The position numbers were made by a program, and so were the translations under genes. From an uncultured Candidatus Melainabacteria bacterium (lineage in GTDB: Bacteria; Cyanobacteriota; Vampirovibrionia; Gastranaerophilales; Gastranaerophilaceae), in contig CAMUPF010000006.1 of the NCBI GenBank assembly GCA_947090755.1, forward strand, positions 18,476 through 82,475: a DNA stretch of 64,000 nt, written 5' to 3'. The notes beneath the pieces are model-generated. The model made no database searches and was not told where the DNA came from. It saw only the letters and a list, made by a program, of their open reading frames with translations. Below, piece after piece: positions 26,207 to 35,796 of the stretch. The first letter of the stretch is position 1. Every line of letters starts with the position of its first letter.

Positions 26207-26311
26207 GATTTAATTAGCGAAAACAGATAAGTTTTAAAAATCTCCAGTTGCCATATAAAACGGTTTTGACCGAAAGGGGTAACGGATAGTATAAGATAAA
26301 GGAAAATTAAA

Positions 26312-26938
26312 ATGTCAAAAGAAATTTTAAGCATAAATGGAGAAAAATTAGGCGAAATCTCTTTAGCTAAAGAAGTATTCGCTGTTGAGCCAAACTTGCA
26401 CGTAATGCACTTGGCTTTAAGAAGACAATTAAACAACGGTCGTCAAGGTTCTGCTTGCGCTAAAACAAGAGCAGAAGTAGCAGGCGGCGGAAGAAAACCT
26501 TGGAAACAAAAAGGTACAGGCCGTGCTCGTGCTGGTTCTTTAAGATCACCTCTGTTCGCTGGTGGTGGTGTTGTATTCGGACCAAAACCAAGAAGCTACG
26601 AAATTTCTATGCCGCAAAAAGCTAGAAAATTGGCTCTTAAATCTGCACTCTCTGCAAGACAAGAACAATTGGTTGTAGTAAAAGACTTCTCACAAATTGC
26701 TCAACCTAAAACTAAATTAATGGTTAGCGCATTAAAAGCGTTAAACGTTTCAGGAAAGGTTTTAATCATCGCTGATACTAAAGCTGCTGAAAACGCAAAC
26801 TTAGAATTGGCCGCTAGAAATATCCCTAGCGTAAAAATGATTTTACCGTCAAACTTGAATGTGAAAGATTTGTTGGAAGCTGATTCAGTTGTAATGACAG
26901 AATCTGCAGTCAACGTAATTACTGAAAGGTTGCAATAA
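26312..26938 (+). CDS. rplD: Ribosomal protein uL4
   Basis: 208 aa exit-tunnel protein. Conserved GGGRKPWKQKGTGRAR-GS segment at about 60-80. In E. coli L4 represses this operon; the 105-bp leader before this gene has a CGGT-TTTG-ACCG hairpin, but no recognised L4 site can be stated. Stop and next start overlap (TAATG). Confidence 0.96.
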   Translation: MSKEILSINGEKLGEISLAKEVFAVEPNLHVMHLALRRQLNNGRQGSACAKTRAEVAGGGRKPWKQKGTGRARAGSLRSPLFAGGGVVFGPKPRSYEISMPQKARKLALKSALSARQEQLVVVKDFSQIAQPKTKLMVSALKALNVSGKVLIIADTKAAENANLELAARNIPSVKMILPSNLNVKDLLEADSVVMTESAVNVITERLQ

Positions 26939-27243
26939 TGAGTAAGAATACAAACATTGAAAAATTATACGGAATTATCAAAAAACCGTTAATCACTGAA
27001 AAATCTATGATGGCAACATCATTAGGACAATATACATTCGAAGTGCAAAAAGATGCAACTAAAATCGAAATTGCACAAGCAGTAGAATTAGCTTTTCCTG
27101 GAAGAAAAGTTAAAAAAGTAAGAACAGTTTACATGCCATCTCACGCAAAAAGAATGGGCTTGAAACAAGGCAGAACTGATTCAAGCAAAAAAGCAATCGT
27201 AACCATCGAAGGTGATCCGATTGAAGAGATTGTGGGTGTTTAG
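26938..27243 (+). CDS. rplW: Ribosomal protein uL23
   Basis: 101 aa protein at the tunnel exit, docking site for trigger factor and SRP. IIKKPLITEKSM and the long loop GRKVKKVRTVYMPSHAKRMG are typical. Overlaps rplD by one base. Confidence 0.96.
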   Translation: MSKNTNIEKLYGIIKKPLITEKSMMATSLGQYTFEVQKDATKIEIAQAVELAFPGRKVKKVRTVYMPSHAKRMGLKQGRTDSSKKAIVTIEGDPIEEIVGV

Positions 27244-27256
27244 CCTGCGTCAGCCG

Positions 27257-27308
27257 GTGTAGCGCCGGTGTCGACACGCGTGAGCGTGGCGAGCAGGGCG
27301 CGGAACAC
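27257..27308 (+). repeat. Structured dispersed element, copy C (between rplW and rplB)
   Basis: Outer GTGT 27257-27260 with ACAC 27305-27308; stem GCGCC 27262-27266 with GGCGC 27297-27301; hairpin CACGC 27275-27279, GTGA, GCGTG 27284-27288; an alternative hairpin is GTG-TCGA-CAC. Together with its 3' flank (a CAAATTTT...AAAATTTG hairpin to about 27390) it fills a 232-bp gap in an operon that normally has almost none. Confidence 0.5.
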
Positions 27309-27475
27309 TACGTCACCGCCGTTGTGAGCGAGAACGAAAGTGAAGCGAACGAACAAATTTTACAAAAGCAAAGTTTTTAGGAAAATTTGACAGGCGGGAA
27401 AAGTTAATACATTATGGGCGCAGCCGATAAATGCGCAGAAGGTAAAAAGAAAGCCAAAACAAAGGAGAAAACAAA

Positions 27476-28303
27476 ATGGCAATTCGTGTAATAAATCCAA
27501 CTTCACCGGGTCAAAGAGGTATGACTAAAAGTGATTTTGCAGAAGTTACAACTTCAACTCCTGAAAAATCATTATTGTCTAAATTGAAAAAGACTTCAGG
27601 TAGAAATAATACAGGTAGAATTACTTGCCGTCATAAAGGTGGCGGAGTTAAAAAAGCATACCGTATCATCGATTTCAAACGTGATAAGTTTGGCGTACCG
27701 GGAACAGTTAAAACTGTTGAATACGATCCAAACAGAAACGTAAGAATTTCATTGGTATTCTATGCAGATGGTGAAAAAAGATATATCTTAACACCGGAAG
27801 GTTTAAACGTTGGCGATGTAATCGTTAGCGGTCCGGAAGCACCTGTTCAAACAGGTAACGCATTACCGCTTGAATTGATTCCGTTAGGTTCTGTTGTTCA
27901 CAACATTGAACTTAAAGCAGGCCGCGGCGGTATTCTGGTAAGAGCTGCAGGTAACTCAGCACAAGTTATGGCTAAAGAAGGCGATTACGTAACAGTAAAA
28001 TTACCTTCAGGCGAAATGAGAATGGTAAGAAAAGAATGCATGGCAACTATCGGTGTGTTAGGCAACCACGAATTCAAAAACTTATCATTAGGTAAGGCCG
28101 GCAGAAAACGCTACATGGGCATCCGTCCAACAGTACGTGGTGTTACAATGAACCCTTGCGATCACCCTCACGGTGGTGGTGAAGGTAAAACCGGTCCTGG
28201 CGGACACCCTAAAACACCTTGGGGTAAACCTGCTCTTGGTTACAAAACACGTAAAAAAGGTAAAGCTTCTGATAAGTTAATCGTTAGAAGAAGAAAAAAA
28301 TAG
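27476..28303 (+). CDS. rplB: Ribosomal protein uL2
   Basis: 275 aa, close to the usual length. [21 protein letters not shown] region, and the C-terminal [15 protein letters not shown] loop including the histidine needed for peptidyl transfer. GGAG site before the ATG. Confidence 0.98.
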   Translation: MAIRVINPTSPGQRGMTKSDFAEVTTSTPEKSLLSKLKKTSGRNNTGRITCRHKGGGVKKAYRIIDFKRDKFGVPGTVKTVEYDPNRNVRISLVFYADGEKRYILTPEGLNVGDVIVSGPEAPVQTGNALPLELIPLGSVVHNIELKAGRGGILVRAAGNSAQVMAKEGDYVTVKLPSGEMRMVRKECMATIGVLGNHEFKNLSLGKAGRKRYMGIRPTVRGVTMNPCDHPHGGGEGKTGPGGHPKTPWGKPALGYKTRKKGKASDKLIVRRRKK

Positions 28304-28316
28304 TTAATAATTAATC

Positions 28317-28344
28317 GGGCTTTAATGCTCAAGTGTTAAAGCCC
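28317..28344 (+). other. Hairpin between rplB and rpsS
   Basis: GGGCTTTAA-10 nt-TTAAAGCCC; followed by CTTTAAAAAA rather than a T run, so more likely an RNA-processing or stabilising hairpin than a terminator. Confidence 0.4.
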
Positions 28345-28385
28345 CTTTAAAAAATCTAATTAATCAAATTATAAAGGAGAAATTA

Positions 28386-28664
28386 ATGGCACGTTCATTA
28401 AAAAAAGGTCCATACGTAGAAGAAGCTCTACAAAAAAGAATCGAAAAAATGAATGCAAATTCAGAACATAAAGTGATTAAAACATGGTCAAGAGCATCAA
28501 TGATTATTCCTGATATGTTAGGTCACACAATCGCTGTACACAACGGTAAAACTCACGTTCCGGTTTATGTAACAGAGCAAATGATTGGACACAAATTAGG
28601 TGAATTTGCACCTACTAGATTGTACAAAGGTCACGCAGGCGCAGACAAGGCAAAACGTAAGTAG
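28386..28664 (+). CDS. rpsS: Ribosomal protein uS19
   Basis: 92 aa 30S head protein. [13 protein letters not shown] start, [23 protein letters not shown] and GEFAPTR are conserved. AAAGGAG before ATG. Confidence 0.97.
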   Translation: MARSLKKGPYVEEALQKRIEKMNANSEHKVIKTWSRASMIIPDMLGHTIAVHNGKTHVPVYVTEQMIGHKLGEFAPTRLYKGHAGADKAKRK

Positions 28665-28742
28665 CCGGCTGAGTCGGTTTCGTATTTGAGTGCTCGGTAA
28701 AATTTAACGATAATTCAAATATGAAAGGCGGTTGACCCCGCC
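28665..28742 (+). repeat. Hairpin-rich rpsS-rplV spacer (family E, copy 3)
   Basis: CCGGC-TGA-GTCGG (28665-28677), long-range TATTTGA 28683-28689 with TCAAATA 28715-28721, and GGCGG-TTGACC-CCGCC (28727-28742). The first hairpin matches those at 7304 and 17095 in loop and flanks with changed stem bases. Confidence 0.35.
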
Positions 28743-28781
28743 TAAACGAATTACAGTAGTGAAAACTAAAAGGAAAGAAAA

Positions 28782-29120
28782 ATGGAAGCTAAAGCAAGAC
28801 AAACAGATATAAAAATGACAGCAAGAAAACTTCGTCGCGTAATCAACGAAGTTAGAGGAAAAGCTGTTAAAGAAGCTCAAGATATGTTACGTTTTATGCC
28901 TTACTTTGCAGCAAGAGTGGTAGAAAAGAATTTGAAAGCCGCTATTGCAAATGCTAGAGAAAAATACGGTGTAACACCTGAAACATTAAGAATTTCAGAA
29001 ATTTTCGCAGACGAAAGCGTTACATATAAAAGAGCAAGAACAAGAGCGCAAGGTCGTATGTATTCAAGACTAAAACGCACTTCTCATTTAACATTAGTAG
29101 TAAGTGATCAAAAAAAGTAA
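28782..29120 (+). CDS. rplV: Ribosomal protein uL22
   Basis: 112 aa. KMTARKLRRVINEVRGK start and the beta-hairpin RARTRAQGRMYSRLKRTSH that reaches the exit tunnel. rpsC follows after 12 bp. Confidence 0.97.
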   Translation: MEAKARQTDIKMTARKLRRVINEVRGKAVKEAQDMLRFMPYFAARVVEKNLKAAIANAREKYGVTPETLRISEIFADESVTYKRARTRAQGRMYSRLKRTSHLTLVVSDQKK

Positions 29121-29132
29121 AGGTAAATTGAT

Positions 29133-29873
29133 ATGGGACAAAAAACACATCCAACCGGATTTAGAGTAGGAATAATTCAACCTTGGGCTAGCACCTGGTT
29201 TGCAAAAATCAGAGATTACGGTGCATTTGTTGCAGAAGATGCGAAAATTAGAAAATTCGTTAAGAAAAAACTTTATGCAGCAGGCGTATCAAAAATCTTA
29301 ATCGCAAGAAAAGCTCAAAATATCACGGTAACTGTTGTAACAGCAAAACCTGGTATTGTTGTAGGCCGCGGCGGACAAGGTATTGAAGAATTGAAACAAG
29401 CTGTTTCAAAATATATCGGAAAATCAGTTGTAATCAATGTTGTTGAAGTTGCAAGAATCGACGCAGACGCTCAATTGGTAGCAGAAGCAATTGCTCAACA
29501 ATTAGAAAAACGTGTAGCGTTTAGAAGAGCAATGAAACAAGCAATGCAAAGAACAATGAGATCAGGCGTTCAAGGTATCAAAGTTATGGTATCAGGACGT
29601 TTGGGCGGCGCAGAAATCGCTCGTTCAGAATGGGCTAAAGAAGGAAGAATCCCTCTTCAAACTCTTAGAGCAGATGTAGATTACGGTTTCACCGAAGCAG
29701 ACACCATCATGGGTAAAATCGGTGTTAAAGTTTGGATTTTCAAAGGCAACTTAATGCCTGGTGAAAAAGCTGATATGAACATCAAAGCTAAAACCGGAAA
29801 AGAAAATAATAATTCCGAAAGAGGCCAAAGACGCCCTAGAAGAAACAACAAAGCAGTAGAATCTGCTGAGTAG
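29133..29873 (+). CDS. rpsC: Ribosomal protein uS3
   Basis: 246 aa mRNA-entry protein. [14 protein letters not shown] start, KH domain with [13 protein letters not shown], and [13 protein letters not shown] in the C-terminal half. C-terminal tail is basic and Asn-rich ([16 protein letters not shown]). Confidence 0.98.
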   Translation: MGQKTHPTGFRVGIIQPWASTWFAKIRDYGAFVAEDAKIRKFVKKKLYAAGVSKILIARKAQNITVTVVTAKPGIVVGRGGQGIEELKQAVSKYIGKSVVINVVEVARIDADAQLVAEAIAQQLEKRVAFRRAMKQAMQRTMRSGVQGIKVMVSGRLGGAEIARSEWAKEGRIPLQTLRADVDYGFTEADTIMGKIGVKVWIFKGNLMPGEKADMNIKAKTGKENNNSERGQRRPRRNNKAVESAE

Positions 29874-29921
29874 CAAAAATTAAAATTTACAGGTATTAAA
29901 ATTAATAACAGGAGCAAATAA

Positions 29922-30335
29922 ATGTTACAGCCTAAAAAAACAAAATACCGCAAAATGATGAAAGGCAGAATGAAAGGTACTGAAACAAGAGGTACTCAAT
30001 TCGAATTTGGTAAATATGCGCTAAAAGCATTGGAACCAGGTTGGATTACAAGCCGTCAAATCGAGGCAGCACGTCGTGCAATGACTCGTGAAATCAAACG
30101 TGGTGGTAATGTATGGATTAAAATATTCCCTGATAAACCAATTACAGCGAAACCTGCTGAAACCCGTATGGGCTCAGGTAAAGGTAACTTGGAATACTGG
30201 GTAGCAGTAGTAAAACCAAACAGATTACTTTTTGAACTAGATTATTTTGATAGAAATGTTGCTGTTCACGCGTTAGAATTAGCAGCACAAAAGTTGCCTA
30301 TTAAAGTAAAAGTTGTTGAAAAAGAACAAGTATAA
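29922..30335 (+). CDS. rplP: Ribosomal protein uL16
   Basis: 137 aa. [16 protein letters not shown] start, [15 protein letters not shown], and [19 protein letters not shown] before ATG. Confidence 0.98.
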   Translation: MLQPKKTKYRKMMKGRMKGTETRGTQFEFGKYALKALEPGWITSRQIEAARRAMTREIKRGGNVWIKIFPDKPITAKPAETRMGSGKGNLEYWVAVVKPNRLLFELDYFDRNVAVHALELAAQKLPIKVKVVEKEQV

Positions 30336-30349
30336 GGAAACAATAGATT

Positions 30350-30562
30350 ATGAAATTAAACGAAATGAGAGAAAAATCAGTTGAAGAATTGCAAAATGCT
30401 ATTGTTGATTGGAAAAAAGATTTGTTCAACTACAAACTTCAATTAGCAACTCATAAACTTGAAAACACAGCATTAATTGCAAAAACAAAAAAACTAATTG
30501 CGCAAGCAAAAACAGTTATTAACGAAAAAGCTTCAAAAGAAGCGGAGGTAACAAATGCCTAA
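30350..30562 (+). CDS. rpmC: Ribosomal protein uL29
   Basis: 70 aa, two-helix protein ([10 protein letters not shown] ... [16 protein letters not shown]). Overlaps rpsQ by 8 bp. Confidence 0.95.
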   Translation: MKLNEMREKSVEELQNAIVDWKKDLFNYKLQLATHKLENTALIAKTKKLIAQAKTVINEKASKEAEVTNA

Positions 30563-30800
30563 AAAAGAAAGACAAGGTATCGTAATCAGTAATAAAATGG
30601 ATAAGACCGTAGTTGTAAAAGTCGCAAGCTATGATCCGCATCCGAAATACAAAAAGATTATCGAATCAAATAAAAACTACAAAGCACACGACGAAAATAA
30701 CGTTTGTAACGAAGGCGATATCGTAAGAATCGTTGAAACAAGACCAATTTCAAGCGGTAAATGCTGGACAGTAGCAGAAGTAGTTGAACAAGCTAAGTAA
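30555..30800 (+). CDS. rpsQ: Ribosomal protein uS17
   Basis: 81 aa OB-fold protein: [43 protein letters not shown]. Start lies inside the end of rpmC with GGAGG eight bases upstream, so translation is coupled. Confidence 0.97.
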   Translation: MPKKERQGIVISNKMDKTVVVKVASYDPHPKYKKIIESNKNYKAHDENNVCNEGDIVRIVETRPISSGKCWTVAEVVEQAK

Positions 30801-30814
30801 TTAGTTTGTTTAAA

Positions 30815-30844
30815 TGGCAACATTATTCCTATAATGCGATGCCA
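30815..30844 (+). other. Bulged hairpin before rplN
   Basis: TGGCA (30815) with TGCCA (30844) outside and CATTAT-TCCT-ATAATG inside; small RNA hairpin in an 81-bp spacer. Meaning unknown. Confidence 0.35.
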
Positions 30845-30881
30845 AAAGAGTAAAAATTCTTTAAAATAAAGGAAAATTAAA

Positions 30882-31250
30882 ATGATACAACAAGAAACAA
30901 GACTAGAAGTAGCAGATAACACAGGTGCAAAAGAACTCCTTTGTATTCGCGTACTTGGCAGTTCAAATAAAAAGTTCGGATACGTAGGCGACCAAATCGT
31001 TGCTACCGTAAAAGACGCAACACCTAATCAGGCTGTTAAAAAAGGTGAAGTTGTAAAAGCAGTTATCGTAAGAACAAAACACGATATCAAACGTAACGAC
31101 GGATCAGTAATCAGATTTGATGAAAACGCAGCCGTAATCATTAACAAAGATGGTAACCCACGCGGAACCCGTGTTTTCGGACCGGTAGCACGTGAACTCA
31201 GAGACAAGGGCTATATGAAGATAGTTTCTCTTGCACCTGAGGTTATATAA
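30882..31250 (+). CDS. rplN: Ribosomal protein uL14
   Basis: 122 aa. [18 protein letters not shown] start, [17 protein letters not shown] and [10 protein letters not shown] end. Complete. Confidence 0.98.
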   Translation: MIQQETRLEVADNTGAKELLCIRVLGSSNKKFGYVGDQIVATVKDATPNQAVKKGEVVKAVIVRTKHDIKRNDGSVIRFDENAAVIINKDGNPRGTRVFGPVARELRDKGYMKIVSLAPEVI

Positions 31251-31266
31251 TTAGGAGATTCTAACA

Positions 31267-31605
31267 ATGACAGATAAAACTAAAAAAAGCGTGCATGTAA
31301 AAAGCGGTGACAGAGTTATCGTTACAGCAGGCAAAGATAAAGGAAAAATCGGTAACGTAAAAAAAGTTGATCCTTCAAAAGGTAAAGTAATCGTTGAAGG
31401 CGCTAACATGGTTACCAAAGCTCAAAAGCCGCAGCCAATGGCTGGTATTCAAGGCGGATTAATCAAAATGGAAGCTCCGCTTGAATCATCTAACGTTATG
31501 GTTGTATGTCCGGCTTGCGAAAAACCGACAAGGATCAAACACGACGTCGTTGACGGAAAAAAAGTTCGTGTTTGTAAAAAATGTGGTGAACAGTTAGATG
31601 CTTAA
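31267..31605 (+). CDS. rplX: Ribosomal protein uL24
   Basis: 112 aa. KOW motif (GDRVIVTAGKDKGKIGNVKKV) and a C-terminal four-cysteine ribbon (CPAC ... CKKC). Initiator of 50S assembly. Sixteen bases after rplN. Confidence 0.96.
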   Translation: MTDKTKKSVHVKSGDRVIVTAGKDKGKIGNVKKVDPSKGKVIVEGANMVTKAQKPQPMAGIQGGLIKMEAPLESSNVMVVCPACEKPTRIKHDVVDGKKVRVCKKCGEQLDA

Positions 31606-31694
31606 TATTACAAACAATTTCTTTACTTTTTTAAATTAAGGTATAGAATGTTGTATGTAGATATGAAACATCTGCAATTAAAAGGAAAACAAAA

Positions 31695-32249
31695 ATGACA
31701 GTAACTAAAAGTTTAAAAACAAAATATCAAGAAGAAGTAAAAAAAGCGTTGATGGAAAAGTTTGGTTACACAAACGAACACCAAGTTCCTGCTCTTCACA
31801 AAATCGTGTTGAACATGGGTGTTGGTGAAGCTTCTCACAACTCTAAAATTGCTGAAGCAATCGAAGCTCAATTGACAAAGATTGCCGGCCAAAAAGCAGT
31901 TGTTACAAAAGCTAAAAAATCAATCGCTTCTTATAAATTAAGAGAAGGAATGCCTGTTGGGGCAATGGTTACATTACGCGGCGAAAGAATGTATGATTTC
32001 TTGCAAAAATTAATCAGCGTTGTTCTTCCTCGTATTCGTGACTTCCGTGGTATCAGCGCTAAAAGTTTCGATGGTCGTGGAAACTATACTTTAGGCCTTA
32101 AAGAGCAAGCTCTTTTCCCTGAAATCACTTATGAAGAAGTTGATTTGGTAAAAGGTATGAACGTATCAATTATCACAACTGCAAATACAGATGATGAAGC
32201 CAGAGAATTGCTAAGACTCTTAGGAATGCCATTCAAAGGCCTTAAGTAA
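31695..32249 (+). CDS. rplE: Ribosomal protein uL5
   Basis: 184 aa 5S-rRNA-binding protein: [54 protein letters not shown]. Followed by a TGCCTC-TTTAAA-GGGGCA hairpin (about 32257-32274) before rpsN. Confidence 0.98.
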   Translation: MTVTKSLKTKYQEEVKKALMEKFGYTNEHQVPALHKIVLNMGVGEASHNSKIAEAIEAQLTKIAGQKAVVTKAKKSIASYKLREGMPVGAMVTLRGERMYDFLQKLISVVLPRIRDFRGISAKSFDGRGNYTLGLKEQALFPEITYEEVDLVKGMNVSIITTANTDDEARELLRLLGMPFKGLK

Positions 32250-32308
32250 GCGGGGTGCCTCTTTAAAGGGGCAGGTGCTGATGTATAAAATTAAAAAAGG
32301 AGAAATTC

Positions 32309-32515
32309 ATGGCTAAAAAAGCGATGATGATAAAAGAAGAAAAACGTGAAAGCCTTGCAGCTCAAGGCAAATATCCGAAAGTAAGACTTCATAACAGATG
32401 TTCTATCTGTGGCCGTCCACACGGATTCCACAGAGATTTCGGTCTTTGCAGAATTTGCTTGAGAAAAATGGCTCACCAAGGCTTGCTTCCTGGCGTTACA
32501 AAAGCAAGCTGGTAA
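32309..32515 (+). CDS. rpsN: Ribosomal protein uS14, zinc-binding form
   Basis: 68 aa with C-x2-C and C-x2-C knuckles (CSIC, CRIC) and [18 protein letters not shown] end, i.e. the short zinc (type Z) S14. About seven residues longer than usual at the N-terminus. Last gene before the interruption; a strong terminator follows. Confidence 0.96.
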   Translation: MAKKAMMIKEEKRESLAAQGKYPKVRLHNRCSICGRPHGFHRDFGLCRICLRKMAHQGLLPGVTKASW

Positions 32516-32537
32516 GTTTTTAAGCTATTATATTTTA

Positions 32538-32562
32538 AAAGGCTGGCATTTGGCCAGCCTTT
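32538..32562 (+). terminator. Terminator after rpsN
   Basis: AAAGGCTGGC-ATTTG-GCCAGCCTTT then ATT. It ends the upstream ribosomal transcript, so rpsH-rplF-rplR need their own promoter. Confidence 0.88.
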
Positions 32563-32594
32563 ATTAGATTTATTAGTGTTAGGGGATTAAGAAA

Positions 32595-33200
32595 ATGATT
32601 TCTGCAAAAGGGGTATCAACCGTTGATGGTTTGATTAATTCGGGATATAGGGCGCTAAGAGGCGTTACTAAAAAAGGTGAAAAGGTTTATAGACGTGTTG
32701 TGGAATCGCCTTCTAAATTTGGCGATGATACTGCTGTTAAGTCAGATTATGTTGTAATGCGCGGTAAAAAAGTGGTTAAAAAATATTCCAGACATGCGAC
32801 CGGTCGTGATGATAACGGAACGACTTTTGAGGCGCTTGATTTAACCACGGGAAATCAGCGCGGGTTGTTCTTTTTTCACCATACTGACGGTCGTTTTCGT
32901 GTTTCTGTTGATGAATATACCGGAGCGTTGGATTATGTAGATGAAAAATTAGTAAGGGTGCCACAAACTCATCAACTGGTTAGTAAAAATATTATTGTCG
33001 GGCCGGATCGTAAAGTAAAATTTGCACATTCTTATATAGAACGCGGCAAGGGCGGTGATACTGTTTATGATTTAGACTTTTTGTATCCTGCGTATAAAAG
33101 GTTAAAAGAGCGCTTTGTTGGTAAACACTACGAAGAAGTCGAAATGCCGCAGTTTACTTCCATAAAAGAAACCTTAACTGATAAAAATATTTTTGTCTAA
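32595..33200 (+). CDS. Unknown protein inside the ribosomal cluster
   Basis: 201 aa, not recognised, no signal or membrane segment. Basic N-terminus (GYRALRGVTKKGEKVYRRVV) then mixed beta-rich sequence with FFFHHTDGRFRVSVDEYTG. Codon choice is less biased than in the flanking ribosomal genes. Start at ATG 32595 has AGGGG upstream. Confidence 0.65.
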   Translation: MISAKGVSTVDGLINSGYRALRGVTKKGEKVYRRVVESPSKFGDDTAVKSDYVVMRGKKVVKKYSRHATGRDDNGTTFEALDLTTGNQRGLFFFHHTDGRFRVSVDEYTGALDYVDEKLVRVPQTHQLVSKNIIVGPDRKVKFAHSYIERGKGGDTVYDLDFLYPAYKRLKERFVGKHYEEVEMPQFTSIKETLTDKNIFV

Positions 33201-33207
33201 AAAATAC

Positions 33208-33256
33208 TTGCATTTTTGTTAGGTTTGCCTTACAATAAATGTTAGGTCCGCCTGAC
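33208..33256 (+). promoter_or_regulatory. Promoter with two DtxR-type operators
   Basis: -35 TTGCAT (33208-33213), 17 bp, -10 TACAAT (33231-33236). Operator 1 GTTAGGTTTGCCTTAC (33218-33233) fills the spacer; operator 2 GTTAGGTCCGCCTGAC (33241-33256) covers the start site, 23 bp away. Both resemble the DtxR/IdeR box TTAGG...CCTAA. Layout implies metal-dependent autorepression of the next gene. Confidence 0.75.
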
Positions 33257-33271
33257 ATTTTGGAGAAAAGC

Positions 33272-33703
33272 ATGGAAAAATTAAGTGCAAGTTTAGAGGA
33301 TTACTTAGAAGTTATTTATAATTCAATAAAATATAACGAAGCCGTTAAGGCCGTTGACATCGCAAGGGAGTTAAATGTCAGCAGGGCGTCAGTCACAGAG
33401 GCGTTGAATAAGCTGGCAGATAAGGGGTTAATCAATTACGGACGTTACCAGACTATAACTATTACTGACATGGGGATGAAAATAGCGGAGGATGTGGTTA
33501 ATCGTCACTCTTCGCTATCCTCTTTTTTTGAGAATGTATTGGGGGCGAGCCCCAAGGAGGCGGAGGAGAATGCGTGTCGGATTGAGCACATTATTTCGGC
33601 AGAGCTTTTGGATAGAATTGAGGTTTATGCAAAGTTTGCAGACTCACAACCAGATATTGTTAACGGGTTTAAAGAGTTTTATTTGGAGAATATTAATAAA
33701 TGA
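33272..33703 (+). CDS. DtxR/MntR-family metal-dependent repressor
   Basis: 143 aa from ATG 33272 (TGGAG upstream); the longer frame from 33239 runs through the operator and is rejected. Winged helix (about 8-70) plus dimerisation domain, no SH3 domain. Metal-site residues that can be read: D10 and E13 (as in MntR), H79, and C102-x-x-E105-H106, the same spacing and Cys as the DtxR primary site. The Cys argues for iron, the Asp for manganese, so the metal is unsettled. Overlaps the next gene by 4 bp. Confidence 0.9.
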   Translation: MEKLSASLEDYLEVIYNSIKYNEAVKAVDIARELNVSRASVTEALNKLADKGLINYGRYQTITITDMGMKIAEDVVNRHSSLSSFFENVLGASPKEAEENACRIEHIISAELLDRIEVYAKFADSQPDIVNGFKEFYLENINK

Positions 33704-34677
33704 AATTTGCCCTGAGGGTTGCAGGTAAGTATCTGGACCAGCCGAAATTAGTTGAAAAATTAGGGAAAGTGGTGCCATTAGGTTTAGGAGCTTGCGCGGC
33801 AGGATATGCGTTTTATGATTCATCAAGGCAGAAAACCGATGCGCAGAAGCGCAGAACTTTTGTGCGTGACGGGCTTGTTCTCGGTGCGACTGTAACATCT
33901 GCGCTTGCGGCGCCGAAGATTGCGTCAGCTATAACGGGTAAGAAATTGCTTGAAGTTTTTGATAACAAGCTGTTGGTGGATTCTTTTATTAGGAACAAGG
34001 CGCCTGAGGCGAAAATTGAAAAGATTTTGAAGAGGGCTAAGACAAAAGTTTTAAGTCTGCCGGAGGTCGCGGAACTGATGAAAACTTTGAAAAGTGCTGA
34101 TGAATGTAATTTTTTGAACAAATTAATTCCGCCGCCTGAGAATGTGAGTTCAAAGGATATTTTTTCAGAGATTGGCTGGCTGTCTATTGTAGGCGCCGTT
34201 CCTGTCGTTGGCGGTGTTGCGGGTGGGCTACTTGCGGATAAGGCAACCGGTGGAAACTGGCGGAAACGCTTGCCGGATAAAATCAAAGAGGGTTCATATC
34301 AATATTTGGCGAATATTTTCTTGTGTAATGTCGGTGCCGGTGCGGCGCTTGCAATTTTGGAGAAAAAGAATATCAAATCACGAATGGCGCGTGGGCTTGG
34401 TATGGTTGGCGGTATAATTTTGACCGGCGTTATTGGCGGCAGTAAAATTGCGAATTTCATCGGTGATAAGGTTATAAATCCGCTTTTTGGTTATAAGCAT
34501 ACGAAAAAAGATGAGCGTACGCCAGAACTTATCGATATCGGACTTCATACGGATGATATTGCGACGGTTTCTCTGTTGTCGGGATTGAAGTGGATTGAGC
34601 CGATGCTGCCGATATTGTACACGGTTTCAGGCTACCGTGCCGGAATAGGCTACAGGAACCACAAAGAAAAGATTTAA
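33700..34677 (+). CDS. Unknown membrane protein co-transcribed with the metal repressor
   Basis: 325 aa, not recognised. Glycine/alanine-rich hydrophobic stretches at about 24-40, 58-72, 155-180, 210-225, 236-256 and 300-315 suggest several membrane or membrane-associated helices. No metal-transporter signature (no Feo, Nramp or ZIP motif) can be seen. Start overlaps the repressor stop (ATGA), so it is presumably controlled by the same operators. Confidence 0.65.
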   Translation: MKFALRVAGKYLDQPKLVEKLGKVVPLGLGACAAGYAFYDSSRQKTDAQKRRTFVRDGLVLGATVTSALAAPKIASAITGKKLLEVFDNKLLVDSFIRNKAPEAKIEKILKRAKTKVLSLPEVAELMKTLKSADECNFLNKLIPPPENVSSKDIFSEIGWLSIVGAVPVVGGVAGGLLADKATGGNWRKRLPDKIKEGSYQYLANIFLCNVGAGAALAILEKKNIKSRMARGLGMVGGIILTGVIGGSKIANFIGDKVINPLFGYKHTKKDERTPELIDIGLHTDDIATVSLLSGLKWIEPMLPILYTVSGYRAGIGYRNHKEKI

Positions 34678-35004
34678 TTATTCTTTTAACAGACTTTTAG
34701 TTATTTGATACACCAGTTCCAGTTTTTGTGGGTTTTGTGATAATTTTGATAGATTATTGTTTATTTCTGCAAGAAGTTCTTCTGGTTCTTTTAGATGATT
34801 AAGAGCAAAGAGTTCTTCGCTGGTAGTGTTGAGTGTTTTTAATAATTTGTCAATTGTTTCGGACGTGACAAAGTTTTCTCCGCGTTCAATTGCGCTGAGT
34901 GCGCGCTGAGAGATGTCAACGGCTTCTGCAAGTTGTTCTTGTGTTAGTCCGCGATTTTGCCGCATACGTTTGATTTTTTCGCCGAATTCTTCTTTTATAC
35001 CCAC
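34678..35004 (-). CDS. XRE-family helix-turn-helix regulator
   Basis: 108 aa. N-terminal Cro/C1 domain (about 5-62: IKRMRQNRGLTQEQLAEAVDISQRALSAIERGENF) and a short helical tail. Lies opposite to its neighbours, ending one base from the end of the 325-aa gene. Possible local regulator of the inserted block. Confidence 0.85.
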   Translation of the reverse strand: MGIKEEFGEKIKRMRQNRGLTQEQLAEAVDISQRALSAIERGENFVTSETIDKLLKTLNTTSEELFALNHLKEPEELLAEINNNLSKLSQNPQKLELVYQITKSLLKE

Positions 35005-35189
35005 TTTTTATACCTTTTGCTTCGTAAATTACCTATGATATGTATCTAAAAGTATTTTATATGAAGTTTTATGAAGCCGGAATGTAGCATTAATACTATT
35101 TGTACAAATTAAACAATTTAAAATTGTATGATTGGCGCAATTCGGAGGTGTAAATTTCGTTTATATTGGTAAGAGAGGAGCAGGATTTT

Positions 35190-35618
35190 ATGAGTATGAA
35201 TTTTGGATTGAATCTTTTTGGCCAGACGCCTTATACCTCAAATGTTACGGCGGGGAATAATGCTGCTTTGTCGTCTACTGATGCGGATTTGAAAGAATAT
35301 AAGTCATTATTGGATAAGAAGTCTAAAGGTATGCTTACGTCGCGTGATCAAAGTAGATTGCGGGAACTTCAGAGCAGTTTGTCAAAGGCGGGTAAGTTAA
35401 ATAACGACGGTTCTATAAAGACCCGCCTGAATAGTGATAAGCTTAAAGCAAATGCCAGAAGAATGTCCTGGGAGGAGGTTGCCGGTAACTGCAATTCGGG
35501 GGTGACTGGCCGCGCGGCGAGTATTCTGCAAAAGACAGCGGCACGGGCTCTGGCTCAACAAAATAGAGTGTCCGGCGGAATGATGAGTAAAAATGGTTCG
35601 ATATTCGGACGAAGATAG
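35190..35618 (+). CDS. Unknown small protein with FGL-type N-terminus
   Basis: 142 aa from ATG 35190 (GGAG ten bases upstream). M-S-M-N-F-G-L-N-L-F-G start, then a charged helix-rich region (DLKEYKSLLDKKSKGMLTSRDQ) and Ser/Gly-rich tail. No signal peptide. Not recognised; the N-F-G start recalls other short proteins in the window. Confidence 0.6.
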   Translation: MSMNFGLNLFGQTPYTSNVTAGNNAALSSTDADLKEYKSLLDKKSKGMLTSRDQSRLRELQSSLSKAGKLNNDGSIKTRLNSDKLKANARRMSWEEVAGNCNSGVTGRAASILQKTAARALAQQNRVSGGMMSKNGSIFGRR

Positions 35619-35796
35619 ACTTCGCTGCCCTTTATATTTTGTTACGAAGTGCTTGATTTTATAATATTTCCATGGTATTTTAAATCTGTCAGACTACCGA
35701 AAGACGCTTTTTAATAAGCAAAAATTAGTTCGGAAAGTGACGGTACTAATAGATACTGCGCAGGTTTGCTGCGTAAGTCCAAATAGGAGAAAACAA

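Noticed and set aside
33239..33271. Earlier start of the DtxR-type gene
   Set aside because: It lies inside operator 2 and the predicted transcript start; TGGAG precedes ATG 33272.
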